DNA of 64,000 nt from RYN-230 sp963834515. Lineage in GTDB: Bacteria > Actinomycetota > Actinomycetes > Streptosporangiales > Streptosporangiaceae. Below are positions 8,643 through 20,349 of the stretch, one piece after another (position 1 is the stretch's first letter; each line of letters opens with the position of its first letter). Made by a program: the position numbers and the translations under genes. The notes under the pieces were generated by a model. The model was not told where the DNA came from. It did not search any database and saw nothing but the letters and a program-made list of their open reading frames with translations. The stretch lies in contig CAWICB010000007.1 of assembly GCA_963834515.1 (NCBI GenBank), forward strand, positions 62,001 to 126,000, read 5' to 3'.

Positions 8643-9272
8643 ATGACGGAAGTCGTGGAGGCCATTACGGCGGCCCGCCTGCTCCCGGTGGTGGTGATCG
8701 ATGACCCAGGGACGGCGCCGCCGCTGGCGGCGGCGCTGCAGCGCGGCGGCGTGCGCTGCGCCGAGATCACCCTGCGGACGGCGGCCGCCGAGGCGGCCGT
8801 CCGGGCGATGGCCGCCGATCCCGGCATGGTGGTCGGCGCGGGCACGGTTCTGAACGCGGCTCAGGCGGCCCGGGTCATCGATGCCGGGGCCCGCTACATC
8901 GTCACGCCGGGCCTGAGCCTGGAGGTCGTGCGGCACTGCCAGGCCAGATCGGTCCCGGTCTTCCCGGGCATTGCGACCGCGACCGAAGCGCTGGCGGCCC
9001 TCGACGCGGGCATCGAGACGGTGAAGTTCTTCCCCGCCGAGCCGCTGGGCGGGGTGGCCATGCTGAAGGCGCTGAGCGCGCCGCTGCCGATGCTGAAGTT
9101 CATCCCGACCGGCGGGATCACGGCCGCGAATCTCGCTGGCTACCTCCGCCATCCCGCCGTGCTGGCGGCCGGCGGCAGCTGGATGGTCGCGGCCAGCCTG
9201 CTGCGTGCGGGGAACTTCGACGAGGTCACCAGGCTGACGGCGGAAGCCGTGGCGATCGCGGCCGCCGATTAG
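8643..9272 (+). CDS. eda: KDPG/KHG aldolase (2-keto-3-deoxy-6-phosphogluconate aldolase)
   Basis: A 209-residue TIM-barrel class I aldolase that splits KDPG to pyruvate and glyceraldehyde-3-phosphate. The base Glu is in CAEITLRT, GAGTVLN binds the phosphate region, and the Schiff-base Lys is in ETVKFFPAE. FIPTGGI closes the barrel. AGGAGG at 8633-8638 sits 4 bases before the ATG at 8643; the ATG at 8640 would be too close. It is first in the plus-strand operon and needs the KDG kinase encoded next. Confidence 0.92.
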   Translation: MTEVVEAITAARLLPVVVIDDPGTAPPLAAALQRGGVRCAEITLRTAAAEAAVRAMAADPGMVVGAGTVLNAAQAARVIDAGARYIVTPGLSLEVVRHCQARSVPVFPGIATATEALAALDAGIETVKFFPAEPLGGVAMLKALSAPLPMLKFIPTGGITAANLAGYLRHPAVLAAGGSWMVAASLLRAGNFDEVTRLTAEAVAIAAAD

Positions 9273-9284
9273 GAGAGGAACCCT

Positions 9285-10381
9285 ATGGCTCTCATCGAGA
9301 CCAGGCCGGCCGAGGAATGCCGGTTCGACGAGATCTCCCTCGGCGAGGTCATGTTGCGTTTCGACCCCGGGGATACCCGGATCAGGACGGCCCGGTCGTT
9401 CCAGGTCTGGGAGGGCGGCGGCGAGTACAACGTGGCCCGCGGGCTGCGCCGCTGTTTCGGGCTGCGGACCGGGGTGGTGACGGCGTTTGCCGACAATGAC
9501 ATCGGCCGGCTGGCGGAGGATTTCATCCTGCAGGGCGGCGTCGATACCTCGCTGATCCGCTGGGTTCCGTTCGATGGCGTCGGGCGGACCGTCCGTAACG
9601 GGCTCAACTTCACCGAGCGCGGCTTCGGCGTGCGCGGGGCCCGGGGCGTGTCCGACCGCGGGCTCACCGCGGCCAGCCAGCTGCGGCCGGGTGACATCCC
9701 GTGGGAGCACATCTTCGGCACGCTCGGCGTGCGCTGGTTCCACACCGGCGGGATCTACGCCAGCCTCTCGCCGGAGGCGGCGGACGTGGTCGCCGAAGCC
9801 ACCCAGGCCGCCCAGCGACACGGCACCGTGGTCTCCTATGACCTGAACTACCGGCCCAGCCTCTGGCAGGCGATCGGGGGTCAGGCCCGCGCGCAGGAAG
9901 TCAACCGCCGGCTGGTCGAGCACGTCGATGTCCTGCTCGGCAACGAGGAGGACTTCACGGCCTGTCTAGGGTTCCACGTGCCGGACACCGGGGCGGACTT
10001 CGACTCGCTCAGCGCCGCGAACTTCAAGCAGATGATCCACGAGGTGACCAGCCAGCTGCCGCACCTGAGGGTCGTGGCCACGACGCTTCGGACAGTGCGG
10101 ACGGCCTCGGTCAACGACTGGGGCGCGGTGGCCTGGGCGGGCGGCGAATTCGCCGAGGCGACCCACCGCGGCGGCCTGGCCATTCTGGACCGGGTCGGCG
10201 GCGGCGACAGTTTCGCCTCCGGCCTGATCTACGCCTTGATGACCACCGATGACCTCCCGACCGCGGTCGAGTACGGGGCGGCCCACGGCGCGCTCGCCAT
10301 GACGACGCCCGGGGACACTTCGATGGCCACCCTGGCCGAAGTGGAGGCGCTGGTCCGCGGGGGCAGCGCCCGGGTCCAGCG

Positions 10382-10385
<4 letters not shown>
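9285..10385 (+). CDS. kdgK: PfkB-family sugar kinase, likely 2-keto-3-deoxygluconate kinase
   Basis: A 366-residue ribokinase-fold kinase, about 50 residues longer than the usual KDG kinase. The N-terminal substrate region is ISLGEVMLRFDPG followed by GGGEYNVARGL. The C-terminal PfkB signature is DRVGGGDSFASGLIYAL with the catalytic Asp. SD GGAGAGG precedes the ATG. Between eda and a dehydratase, the natural role is ATP plus KDG to KDPG, linking the hexuronate operon on the other strand to Eda. Other keto-sugar substrates remain possible. Confidence 0.83.
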
Positions 10386-12139
<1,754 letters not shown>

Positions 12140-12143
12140 ATTA

Positions 12144-12261
12144 CCCGGGGGGACGATCCCCCGCCATTTCAACCTGTGACGACAAACCCCGGAACCCCCG
12201 ATCGCCGCTTCGCGCCGAACGTCGGCTCGGCGGGCGCACGCCTCCGGCGCGCCCCGCCTCA
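12144..12261 (-). repeat. Dispersed GC hairpin repeat, copy D (intergenic)
   Basis: Read on the minus strand this contains TTCGGCGCGAAGCGGCGATC, then GGGGGTTCCGGGG, the same order as copy C at 49.3 kb. A preceding block GCCCGCCGAGCCGACG is shared with copy E at 61.85 kb. It fills the 186-base gap between the dehydratase and aldehyde dehydrogenase genes; no other feature is visible there. Confidence 0.6.
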
Positions 12262-12325
12262 CCGGCGCGTAGTGTGGACCGGCATGCCGGTGCCTGCTGG
12301 TTCAGCAGCGACAGGACGGGTGATC

Positions 12326-13786
12326 ATGATCCAGGGGTACAACCCGCGTACCGGCCAGCCCACCGGCGAGCCGGTCGCCGAGACCAGTGACAGCGCGGTG
12401 GACGCGGCCGCCGCGGCGGCGGCCGGGGCGGCCGCGCCGTGGGCCGCGGCGGGCCCGGCGGGCCGGGCCAAGGCGCTGGCCGCGGTGGCCGACGCGCTGG
12501 ACAGCCGGGCCGCCGAGCTGGCCGAGCTGGCCGACACCGAGACCGCGCTGGGCAGCGCCCGGCTGACCGGGGAGGTGGCCCGGACCACCGGCCAGCTGCG
12601 GATGTTCTGCGACGTGCTGGCCGACGGCCGCTACCTGGACGTGATCACCAGCCCGCCCGGCAACGGGGTGCCCGGGCTGCGGCACATGATGCGCCCGGTC
12701 GGCCCGGTCGCCGTGTTCGCCGCGTCCAACTTCCCGTTCGCGTTCTCGGTGGCCGGCGGGGACACCGCCTCCGCGCTGGCGGCCGGCTGCCCGGTGGTGG
12801 TCAAGGCGCACGAGGGGCACCCGCAGACGTCGGTGCTGACCGCCCGGCTGGTGGCCGAAGCACTGGCCACGGCGGGCGCGCCGCCCGGCACGTTCGCCGT
12901 GGTGTACGGCGTGCCGGCCGGTGTCCGGCTGCTCCAGCACCCGGCCATCACGGCGGCCGGCTTCACCGGGTCGGTGCGCGGCGGGCTGGCGCTGGCCAGG
13001 ATCTGCGCCGAGCGCCCGGTGCCGATCCCGTTCTTCGGCGAGCTCGGCTCGGTCAACCCGGTGGTCATCCTGCCCGGTGCGGCCGCCGCCCGGGCCACCG
13101 AGATCGCCACCGGGTACGCCGGCTCGCTCACCCTGGGCGCCGGCCAGTTCTGCACCAACCCGGGCCTGCTGTTCGTCCCGGACGACCCTGGGCTGCGCAC
13201 CGCGATCGCGGACGCGGTCACGTCGTCGGCCGGCGCGCCCATGCTGACCGGCCGGATCCATGAGTCGTACCAGGCCGCCGTGGCCGGGCTGGCGGCCAGC
13301 CCGGCGGTCACCCCGGTGGCCGACGGCCAGCCCGGCCAGGGCCCGTGGGCGGCCACCCCGCACGTGTACGGCACCACCCTGGAGCAGTTCGCGGCCGGGC
13401 TGCCCGAGCTGGCCGAGGAGCACTTCGGGCCGGCCGGGCTGGTCATCACGTACCAGTCGGCCGCCGACCTGATCCCGGTGCTGGCCCGGCTGGGCGGCAA
13501 CCTGGCCGGGGTGATCCACGGCGACCCGGACTCGGCCCCGGACCTGGCCGCCGCGGCCCAGGTCGCGGACGTGTTCACCCGGACCACCGGGCGGGTGGTG
13601 TGGAACGGCTGGCCGACCGGGGTCGCGGTCACCTGGGCGCAGCAGCACGGCGGCCCGTTCCCGGCCACCACCGCGGCCGGCTACACGTCGGTCGGCGCCA
13701 CTGCCATCCGCCGCTGGCTGGTCCCGGTCACGTACCAGGACTTCCCCGCGGCCCTGCTGCCCGGGCCGCTGCGGCCGGTCTCCTAG
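12326..13786 (+). CDS. 2-oxoglutarate semialdehyde (2,5-dioxovalerate) dehydrogenase
   Basis: A 486-residue aldehyde dehydrogenase. VAVFAASNFPFAFS (cofactor entry), general-base Glu in PFFGELGSVNPV and the nucleophile Cys in GAGQFCTNPGL are characteristic of the alpha-ketoglutarate semialdehyde dehydrogenase branch (short FFGELGSVNP motif). It would oxidise the last intermediate of pentonate or glucarate catabolism to 2-oxoglutarate. ATG at 12326 is preceded by AGGACGGG; an in-frame GTG at 12320 and an ATG at 12284 are alternatives. A ketodeoxypentonate dehydratase, needed between the two steps, is not in the window. Confidence 0.88.
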   Translation: MIQGYNPRTGQPTGEPVAETSDSAVDAAAAAAAGAAAPWAAAGPAGRAKALAAVADALDSRAAELAELADTETALGSARLTGEVARTTGQLRMFCDVLADGRYLDVITSPPGNGVPGLRHMMRPVGPVAVFAASNFPFAFSVAGGDTASALAAGCPVVVKAHEGHPQTSVLTARLVAEALATAGAPPGTFAVVYGVPAGVRLLQHPAITAAGFTGSVRGGLALARICAERPVPIPFFGELGSVNPVVILPGAAAARATEIATGYAGSLTLGAGQFCTNPGLLFVPDDPGLRTAIADAVTSSAGAPMLTGRIHESYQAAVAGLAASPAVTPVADGQPGQGPWAATPHVYGTTLEQFAAGLPELAEEHFGPAGLVITYQSAADLIPVLARLGGNLAGVIHGDPDSAPDLAAAAQVADVFTRTTGRVVWNGWPTGVAVTWAQQHGGPFPATTAAGYTSVGATAIRRWLVPVTYQDFPAALLPGPLRPVS

Positions 13787-14389
13787 TGCGCACCGGGCCT
13801 ACCTGTACCCGTGGGACGTGGACGGCGACCCGGCCGCCGCGGACCGGATGGCCGGGCTCGGCCTGGCCCGGGTCAGCCTGGCCGCCGCGTACCACGCGGT
13901 GCGCGCGGCCACCCCGTTCCACCCGGCGCACCGCATCGTGACCCGGGACCCCGCCGTGTACTACCGGCCCAACCCGGCCCGCTGGCCGGGGGCGGCGCTG
14001 CGCCCCGCGGTGGCCGAGCCGGCCGGGTCGTTCGAGCGGGCCGCCGCCCGGCTGCGGACGGCCGGCCTGGGCGTGACCGCCTGGGTGGTGCTCACGCACA
14101 ACTCCCAGCTGGCCGCCGCGGCGGCGGAGTGCGCGGTGCGGAACTGTTTCGGCGACCGGTACCCGTGGGCGCTGTGCGCGGGCTCGGCCGCGGTGCACGA
14201 GTACGCGGCGTGGCTGGCCGCCGAGGTGGCCGCGCTGCCCGGGGTGGCCGCGATCGAGCTGGAGGCGTGCGGCTGGTACGGCTTCGAGCACGGCAGCGTG
14301 CACGACAAGACCGGCGCGGTGACCAGGCTGGCCGGGCCGGCCGCGGACTGACTGCTCTCGCTGTGCTTCTGCGCCGGGTGCCGGGCGGC

Positions 14390-15343
<954 letters not shown>

Positions 15344-15771
15344 CTGCCTTATCCTCGTGCCGGTCAAGATGTCCCCCGTATCCTGATCCGTCATTATCGG
15401 AGCGGCCCGGCATGGCACGCATGCTTTGCCGCTGCCGCGCCAGCAGAGCACGCTCTGGGTGTCAGAAAGCCGCGAATAGGTGCCAAACCAAATATGTGCT
15501 CTCTCTGGGCGTGTTGCGTCGTGTCGCAGCGGGATTCTATCCCGGCGTATAACGGAAAACCGTGAGGCCAGCGCCGTATCTGTCTGATCAGAAAGGTAAA
15601 CTTTGGTAAAACAACTATCCGGGAGGATGCCGATGGGTAACGGTGCGGGCGGCCCCGCGATCCGGGCTACCGGATAACTGTGGCCGGCGATTCTGCCTGT
15701 CAATTACATGTCGTGCCGCCATGAGCGGTGCCGGGCGGCCCGCCTGGCCAGCCGGCAGGTAGCGGACTAAT
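15344..15771. other. Intergenic, relatively AT-rich, no gene seen
   Basis: This 428-base gap is clearly lower in GC than its surroundings, especially 15470-15620. It holds a small hairpin CGGGAT-TCT-ATCCCG (15530-15544) and several A/T runs. It must contain the promoter of the minus-strand RCC1 gene and lies past the end of the pucR gene. No conserved open reading frame is recognised. Confidence 0.4.
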
Positions 15772-17424
15772 TCAGCCGGAAGCGCTGGGCGCGGCCGGCC
15801 GGGTCCTGGCCAGCAGGGCCACCTGCACCGAGCAGCGCGATTCCGCCGAATCGAGGCTGATGCCGAGAATCCGCTCGATGTGCCGCAGCCGCTCATACAG
15901 GGTGGGCCGGGCCAGGTGAGCCCGCGCGGCCGCCTCGGCCTTGTTACCACCCGCCGCCACGTAGGTGGCCAGCACCCCGGTCAGGTCGGTGCCGTGCGCG
16001 GCGTCGTAGCGGAGCAGTGGGCCGAGTTCGCGGTCCACGAACGTGGCCAGCCTCGGGTCCCCGCCGAGCAGGAACAGCAGGCCACGCAGCCGCAGGTCGG
16101 CCAGCCGGTAGAACGGCCGACCGTCGGTGGCCCGCGGGCCGTCGGCCGCGGCGTCGGCGACCTGCCGGGCCTCCAGCAGCGAGCGCCGCACGTCCGTGAC
16201 CTCGCTGGCCGGGGCACCCGCGCCGATCACCGGGTCGTCACCCGGGACACCGTAGGGCCGGCTGGCCCGGCGGGCCAGCCCGCGCCGCACCGCTTCGCAC
16301 ACCCCGCCCAGCACCTGCTGCGGGTCGTCGCTGCCGGGCACCGAGAGCAGGGCGGCGGCCCGGACGTCGTCCAGCGACCCGACCAGCGCCGGGATCCGTT
16401 CCGCGCGGCAGGCCTCGGCCACCGCCTCGGCCAGGTCCAGTACCCGGGCCTGGGCCAGCAGCCCGGCCCCCCGGTCCCGGGATCTCAGCACCACGGCGAC
16501 CAGCTGGCGGCCGGTCACTGGCACGCCGAGCGCCCGGGCCTGAGCCGAGATCTCGTCCGGACCGGTGTCCGGCCCGGCCAGGATGGTGCTAATCAGGGTG
16601 CGGTGCGCCTGCCGTTCCAGGCTCTCCTGCTGCCGGGCCAGCAGCCGGCCCAGGGCCAGCGTGGTGGCGGCCCGCTCGACCAGCACGGTGTCCACCGGGC
16701 CAGGCGGGCCGTCGCAGACCAGGATCACCCGGCCCCAGTCCTCACCGCGGGCGCCGACCATGGTCACCAGCCAGCCGCTGCCCTCGTGATACGCGGTCCG
16801 GGGAGACGGCGGGACGGCCCGGGACCGGGCCCCGAAGCCGGCCAGCAGCTGGGCCGGGTCGGCCCCGGCCGGCTCGCAGGCCAGCACGTGATGCGACAGG
16901 TCCTCGAGCAGCAGTGGCCGGCCCGCCAGCAGGCTGGCCTGGCGGAGGATCTCACCCGGCCCGGCGCCGGCCACGGCCAGATCGGTGAACACCTCGTGCA
17001 GCCGGGCCGACGCGCGGAGCTGATCCAGCTGGTCGCTGATGATCAGCCCGTGCACCGCCTCAGTGATCTCCACGAACGGCACCTCGTGCTGGAACACGAT
17101 GAGCGGCAGGTGGTGGGCCTCGGCCGCGGCCACAAAGCCGGCCGGCAGCCCGCCGGTGTACTTGCGGCCCAGCTCCACCGCGAGCGCGCTGGCCCCGACC
17201 CCGGCCAGCCCGGCCACGTACGCGTCGAGCTGCGGCCCCTCGCCGGGCAGCGCGATGCCGGTGCTGAGCACGAGTTCCCCACCGTGCAGCAGCCGGGCCG
17301 CGTCGGGCACCTCGATCACGTGCACCCAGCGGACCGGCTTGTCCAGCTGGCCCGCGGCCGCCAGCACGCGGGGCAGTCCGCGCTGTACCACGTCGATCCG
17401 CAGCACCTCGGCCACCGTGGGCAC
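15772..17424 (-). CDS. PucR-family transcriptional regulator
   Basis: A 550-residue regulator. The N-terminal PucR domain (about 5-125) contains VRWVHVIEVPDAARLLHGGELVLSTG in two parts. A middle GAF-like/GGDEF-like region (about 160-420) follows. The C-terminal PucR-type HTH has DLTGVLATYVAAGGNKAEAAARAHLARPTLYERLRHIE. It is divergent from an aminotransferase/mmsA pair, with an inverted repeat in the gap, so it probably activates those genes. Family members respond to purine, amino-acid or GABA-type metabolites; the ligand here is not known. Confidence 0.88.
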   Translation of the reverse strand: MPTVAEVLRIDVVQRGLPRVLAAAGQLDKPVRWVHVIEVPDAARLLHGGELVLSTGIALPGEGPQLDAYVAGLAGVGASALAVELGRKYTGGLPAGFVAAAEAHHLPLIVFQHEVPFVEITEAVHGLIISDQLDQLRASARLHEVFTDLAVAGAGPGEILRQASLLAGRPLLLEDLSHHVLACEPAGADPAQLLAGFGARSRAVPPSPRTAYHEGSGWLVTMVGARGEDWGRVILVCDGPPGPVDTVLVERAATTLALGRLLARQQESLERQAHRTLISTILAGPDTGPDEISAQARALGVPVTGRQLVAVVLRSRDRGAGLLAQARVLDLAEAVAEACRAERIPALVGSLDDVRAAALLSVPGSDDPQQVLGGVCEAVRRGLARRASRPYGVPGDDPVIGAGAPASEVTDVRRSLLEARQVADAAADGPRATDGRPFYRLADLRLRGLLFLLGGDPRLATFVDRELGPLLRYDAAHGTDLTGVLATYVAAGGNKAEAAARAHLARPTLYERLRHIERILGISLDSAESRCSVQVALLARTRPAAPSASG

Positions 17425-17467
17425 CCGGCCACCTCCCCGCGATCACTCGCCGGCTGCTCCCAGTCGA

Positions 17468-17507
17468 ACATAGTGTCAGGATAGGAGCAAGATTCCTATC
17501 ACTATGT
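17468..17507. promoter_or_regulatory. Inverted repeat in the pucR-aminotransferase intergenic region
   Basis: Left arm ACATAGTG-TCAG-GATAGGA (17468-17486), right arm TCCTATC-ACTATGT (17494-17507). The right arm read in reverse is identical to the left except for four extra bases in the left arm. It lies between the divergent starts 17424 and 17546 and is the obvious PucR site. The 3'-side arm is 38 bases from the aminotransferase start. Confidence 0.6.
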
Positions 17508-17545
17508 AGAACCGTACCGGGCGGGATGGCGGGCAGACTGGGGGG

Positions 17546-18844
17546 ATGTCAGAACTCCTTGAGCGGCACCGCCGCGTCATCCCTAACTGGGTCGCCCTGT
17601 ACTACGACGAGCCGCTCGAGCTGACCAGCGGCAGCGGCAGCCGGGTCACCGACTCCTCCGGCCGCAGCTACCTGGACTTCTTCTGCGGCATCCTGACCAA
17701 CATGCTCGGCTACGACGTGCCGGAGGTACGCCAGGCCGTGCAGCAGCAGCTGGACACCGGGATCGTGCACACCTCGACGCTGTACCTGATCCGGCATCAG
17801 GTCGAGCTGGCCGAGAAGCTGGCCCGGCTGTCCGGTATCGAGAACGCCAAGGTGTTCTTCACCAACTCGGGCACCGAGGCCAACGAGACGGCGCTCATGC
17901 TGGCCACCGTGGCCCGCCGGTCCAACCAGGTGCTGGCGCTGCGCAACAGCTACCACGGCCGCTCGTTCGGCGCGGTCGCCATCACCGGGAACGGCGCGTG
18001 GAAGGCCTCGCAGCTGGCCCCGTTCAACGTGCACTACCTGCACGGCACCGACCGGCAGCTGCCCGCGTTCGCCGGCCTGGACGACGCACAGTACAGCGCG
18101 GCCTGCCTGGCCGACCTGCGGCACGTGCTGAGCACCGCCACCGCGGGCGACGTGGCCTGCCTCATCGCCGAGCCGGTACAGGGGGTGGGCGGGTTCACCA
18201 TGCCGCCGGATGGGCTGCTCGGCGAGTACGCCGCGGTGCTCCGCGAGCGCGGCGCGCTGCTCATCTCGGACGAGGTGCAGACCGGCTGGGGCCGCACCGG
18301 CGAGCATTTCTGGGGCATCGGTGCGCACGGCGTGGCTCCGGACATCATCACGTTCGCCAAGGGACTCGGCAACGGCTTCGCCATCGGCGGGGTGATCGCC
18401 CGTGGCGACCTGATGGACGGGCTGCCCGGGAACGGCATCTCCACGTTCGGCGGCAACCCGCTGTCCACCGCGGCGGCCAGCGCCGCCCTCGACTATGTGC
18501 TGGACCACGACCTGCAGCGCAACGCGGCCGAACTCGGCGGGATGCTGATCAGCGGGCTGCGCGAGGTAGCGGCCACCCTGCCGGCCGTCGGCGAGGTACG
18601 CGGCAAGGGCCTGATGTTCGCCATCGACCTGGTTGACCCAGCCACCGGGGCGCCCAGCCCGGCGCTGGCCACCCGGATGCTGGCCGAGGCGCGGGAGCGC
18701 GGCCTGCTCATCGGCAAGGGCGGCCTGTACGGGCACGCGCTGCGGATGGCCCCGCCGATGAACCTGTCCGAGGCGGACGCCAAGGAAGGCCTGGGCATCC
18801 TGGCCGACGCGCTGCGCGCGGTCAACGCGGAGGCGACCCGATGA
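17546..18844 (+). CDS. Class III (PLP) omega-aminotransferase
   Basis: A 432-residue class III aminotransferase. FTNSGTEANETALMLA binds the PLP phosphate, SYHGRSFGA follows, LISDEVQTGWGRTG carries the cofactor Asp, and the PLP Lys is in IITFAKGLGNGFAIGG. Sequence style is nearest to alanine-glyoxylate aminotransferase 2 / beta-alanine-pyruvate types. With mmsA (4-base overlap downstream) it could turn beta-alanine or 3-aminoisobutyrate into the semialdehyde that mmsA oxidises. It begins the operon divergent from pucR. Confidence 0.86.
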   Translation: MSELLERHRRVIPNWVALYYDEPLELTSGSGSRVTDSSGRSYLDFFCGILTNMLGYDVPEVRQAVQQQLDTGIVHTSTLYLIRHQVELAEKLARLSGIENAKVFFTNSGTEANETALMLATVARRSNQVLALRNSYHGRSFGAVAITGNGAWKASQLAPFNVHYLHGTDRQLPAFAGLDDAQYSAACLADLRHVLSTATAGDVACLIAEPVQGVGGFTMPPDGLLGEYAAVLRERGALLISDEVQTGWGRTGEHFWGIGAHGVAPDIITFAKGLGNGFAIGGVIARGDLMDGLPGNGISTFGGNPLSTAAASAALDYVLDHDLQRNAAELGGMLISGLREVAATLPAVGEVRGKGLMFAIDLVDPATGAPSPALATRMLAEARERGLLIGKGGLYGHALRMAPPMNLSEADAKEGLGILADALRAVNAEATR

Positions 18845-20346
18845 CGGGCCGGAAGCACATCAGCCACTGGATCGGCGGCCAGCCGTGGACCGGCGCGGCG
18901 GAGCGGCATGGTGACATCTACGACCCGGCCACCGGCCAGGTGACCGGCACGGTCGACTTCGCCTCGGCCGCGGTGGTGGGTGACGCGGTGGCCGCGGCGG
19001 CCAAGGCGTTCCCCGGCTGGCGCGGCGCGTCCCTGGCCCGGCGGGCCGCCATCCTGTTCGCGTTCCGCCAGCTGCTGGTGGAGCACACCGGCGAGCTGGC
19101 CGAGCTGGTCAGCTCCGAGCACGGCAAGGTCACGTCCGACGCGGCCGGCGAGATAGCCCGCGGCCTCGAGGTGGTGGAATTCGCCTGTGGCATCCCGCAC
19201 CTGCTCAAGGGCGGGTTCTCGGAGAACGTGTCCACCGGGGTGGACGCGTACTCGATCCGCCAGCCGCTCGGCGTGGTGGCCGGCATCACCCCGTTCAACT
19301 TCCCGGCCATGGTGCCGATGTGGATGTTCCCGCTGGCCATCGCGTGCGGCAACACGTTCGTGCTCAAGCCGTCGGAGAAAGACCCGTCAGCCTCGCTGCT
19401 GCTGGCTCGGCTGTGGGCCGAAGCGGGCCTGCCGGACGGCGTGTTCAACGTGGTCCAGGGGGACAAGGAAGCGGTTGACGCGCTGCTCACCCACCCCGAC
19501 GTCCGCGCGGCCAGCTTCGTGGGATCGACCCCCATCGCGCGTTATGTATACGAAACCGGGACCAGGGCGGGCAAGCGCGTGCAGGCCCTGGGCGGGGCCA
19601 AGAACCACATGGTGGTGCTGCCCGACGCCGACCTTGACCTGGCCGCCGACGCGGCCGTGTCGGCCGGCTTCGGGTCCGCGGGCGAGCGGTGCATGGCCGT
19701 GTCGGTGCTGGTCGCGGTGGGGCCGATCGGCGACGAACTGGTAGCCAAGATCGCCGAGCGGGTGGCCCGGCTGCGGGTCGGGCCGGGCAGCGACGAGCGG
19801 TCCGAGATGGGCCCGCTGGTCACCGCGGCGCACCGCGACCGGGTCGCGTCCTACCTGGATTCCGGGGTCCGCGAGGGCGCCACGCTGGCCGTGGACGGCC
19901 GGGTGCACCCGGTGATCGGCGGGGCCGGCGCCGGGTTCTGGCTCGGGCCCAGTGTGCTCGACCACGTCACCCAGGGTATGGGCTGCTACACCGACGAGAT
20001 CTTCGGCCCGGTGCTGTCCGTGGTCCGGGCCGGGAGCTACGACGACGCGGTCCGGCTGGTCGGGGAGAACCCGTACGGGAACGGGGTGGCCATCTTCACC
20101 AACGACGGGGGAGCGGCCCGCCGGTTCGTGTTCGAGGTGGAGGCCGGGATGGTCGGCGTGAACGTGCCGATCCCGGTGCCGATGGCCTACTACTCGTTCG
20201 GCGGCTGGAAGGCCTCGCTGTTCGGCGACACGCACGTGTACGGGACCGAGGGGGTGCACTTCTACACCCGGGGCAAGGCCGTCACCTCGCGGTGGCTCGA
20301 CCCGAGCCACGGCGGCGTCAGCCTCGGCTTCCCGGTGAACCGGTAA
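18841..20346 (+). CDS. mmsA: CoA-acylating (methyl)malonate-semialdehyde dehydrogenase
   Basis: A 501-residue aldehyde dehydrogenase of the MmsA group. ITPFNFPAMVPMWMFPLAIA is diagnostic, GSTPIARYVYETG follows, and the nucleophile Cys is in FGSAGERCMAVSV. MmsA lacks the usual general-base Glu; here the equivalent stretch reads LGGAKNHMVVLPDA, as expected. It would convert malonate or methylmalonate semialdehyde, NAD and CoA to acetyl- or propionyl-CoA. ATG overlaps the aminotransferase stop (ATGA). Confidence 0.92.
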   Translation: MTGRKHISHWIGGQPWTGAAERHGDIYDPATGQVTGTVDFASAAVVGDAVAAAAKAFPGWRGASLARRAAILFAFRQLLVEHTGELAELVSSEHGKVTSDAAGEIARGLEVVEFACGIPHLLKGGFSENVSTGVDAYSIRQPLGVVAGITPFNFPAMVPMWMFPLAIACGNTFVLKPSEKDPSASLLLARLWAEAGLPDGVFNVVQGDKEAVDALLTHPDVRAASFVGSTPIARYVYETGTRAGKRVQALGGAKNHMVVLPDADLDLAADAAVSAGFGSAGERCMAVSVLVAVGPIGDELVAKIAERVARLRVGPGSDERSEMGPLVTAAHRDRVASYLDSGVREGATLAVDGRVHPVIGGAGAGFWLGPSVLDHVTQGMGCYTDEIFGPVLSVVRAGSYDDAVRLVGENPYGNGVAIFTNDGGAARRFVFEVEAGMVGVNVPIPVPMAYYSFGGWKASLFGDTHVYGTEGVHFYTRGKAVTSRWLDPSHGGVSLGFPVNR

Positions 20347-20349
20347 CGG

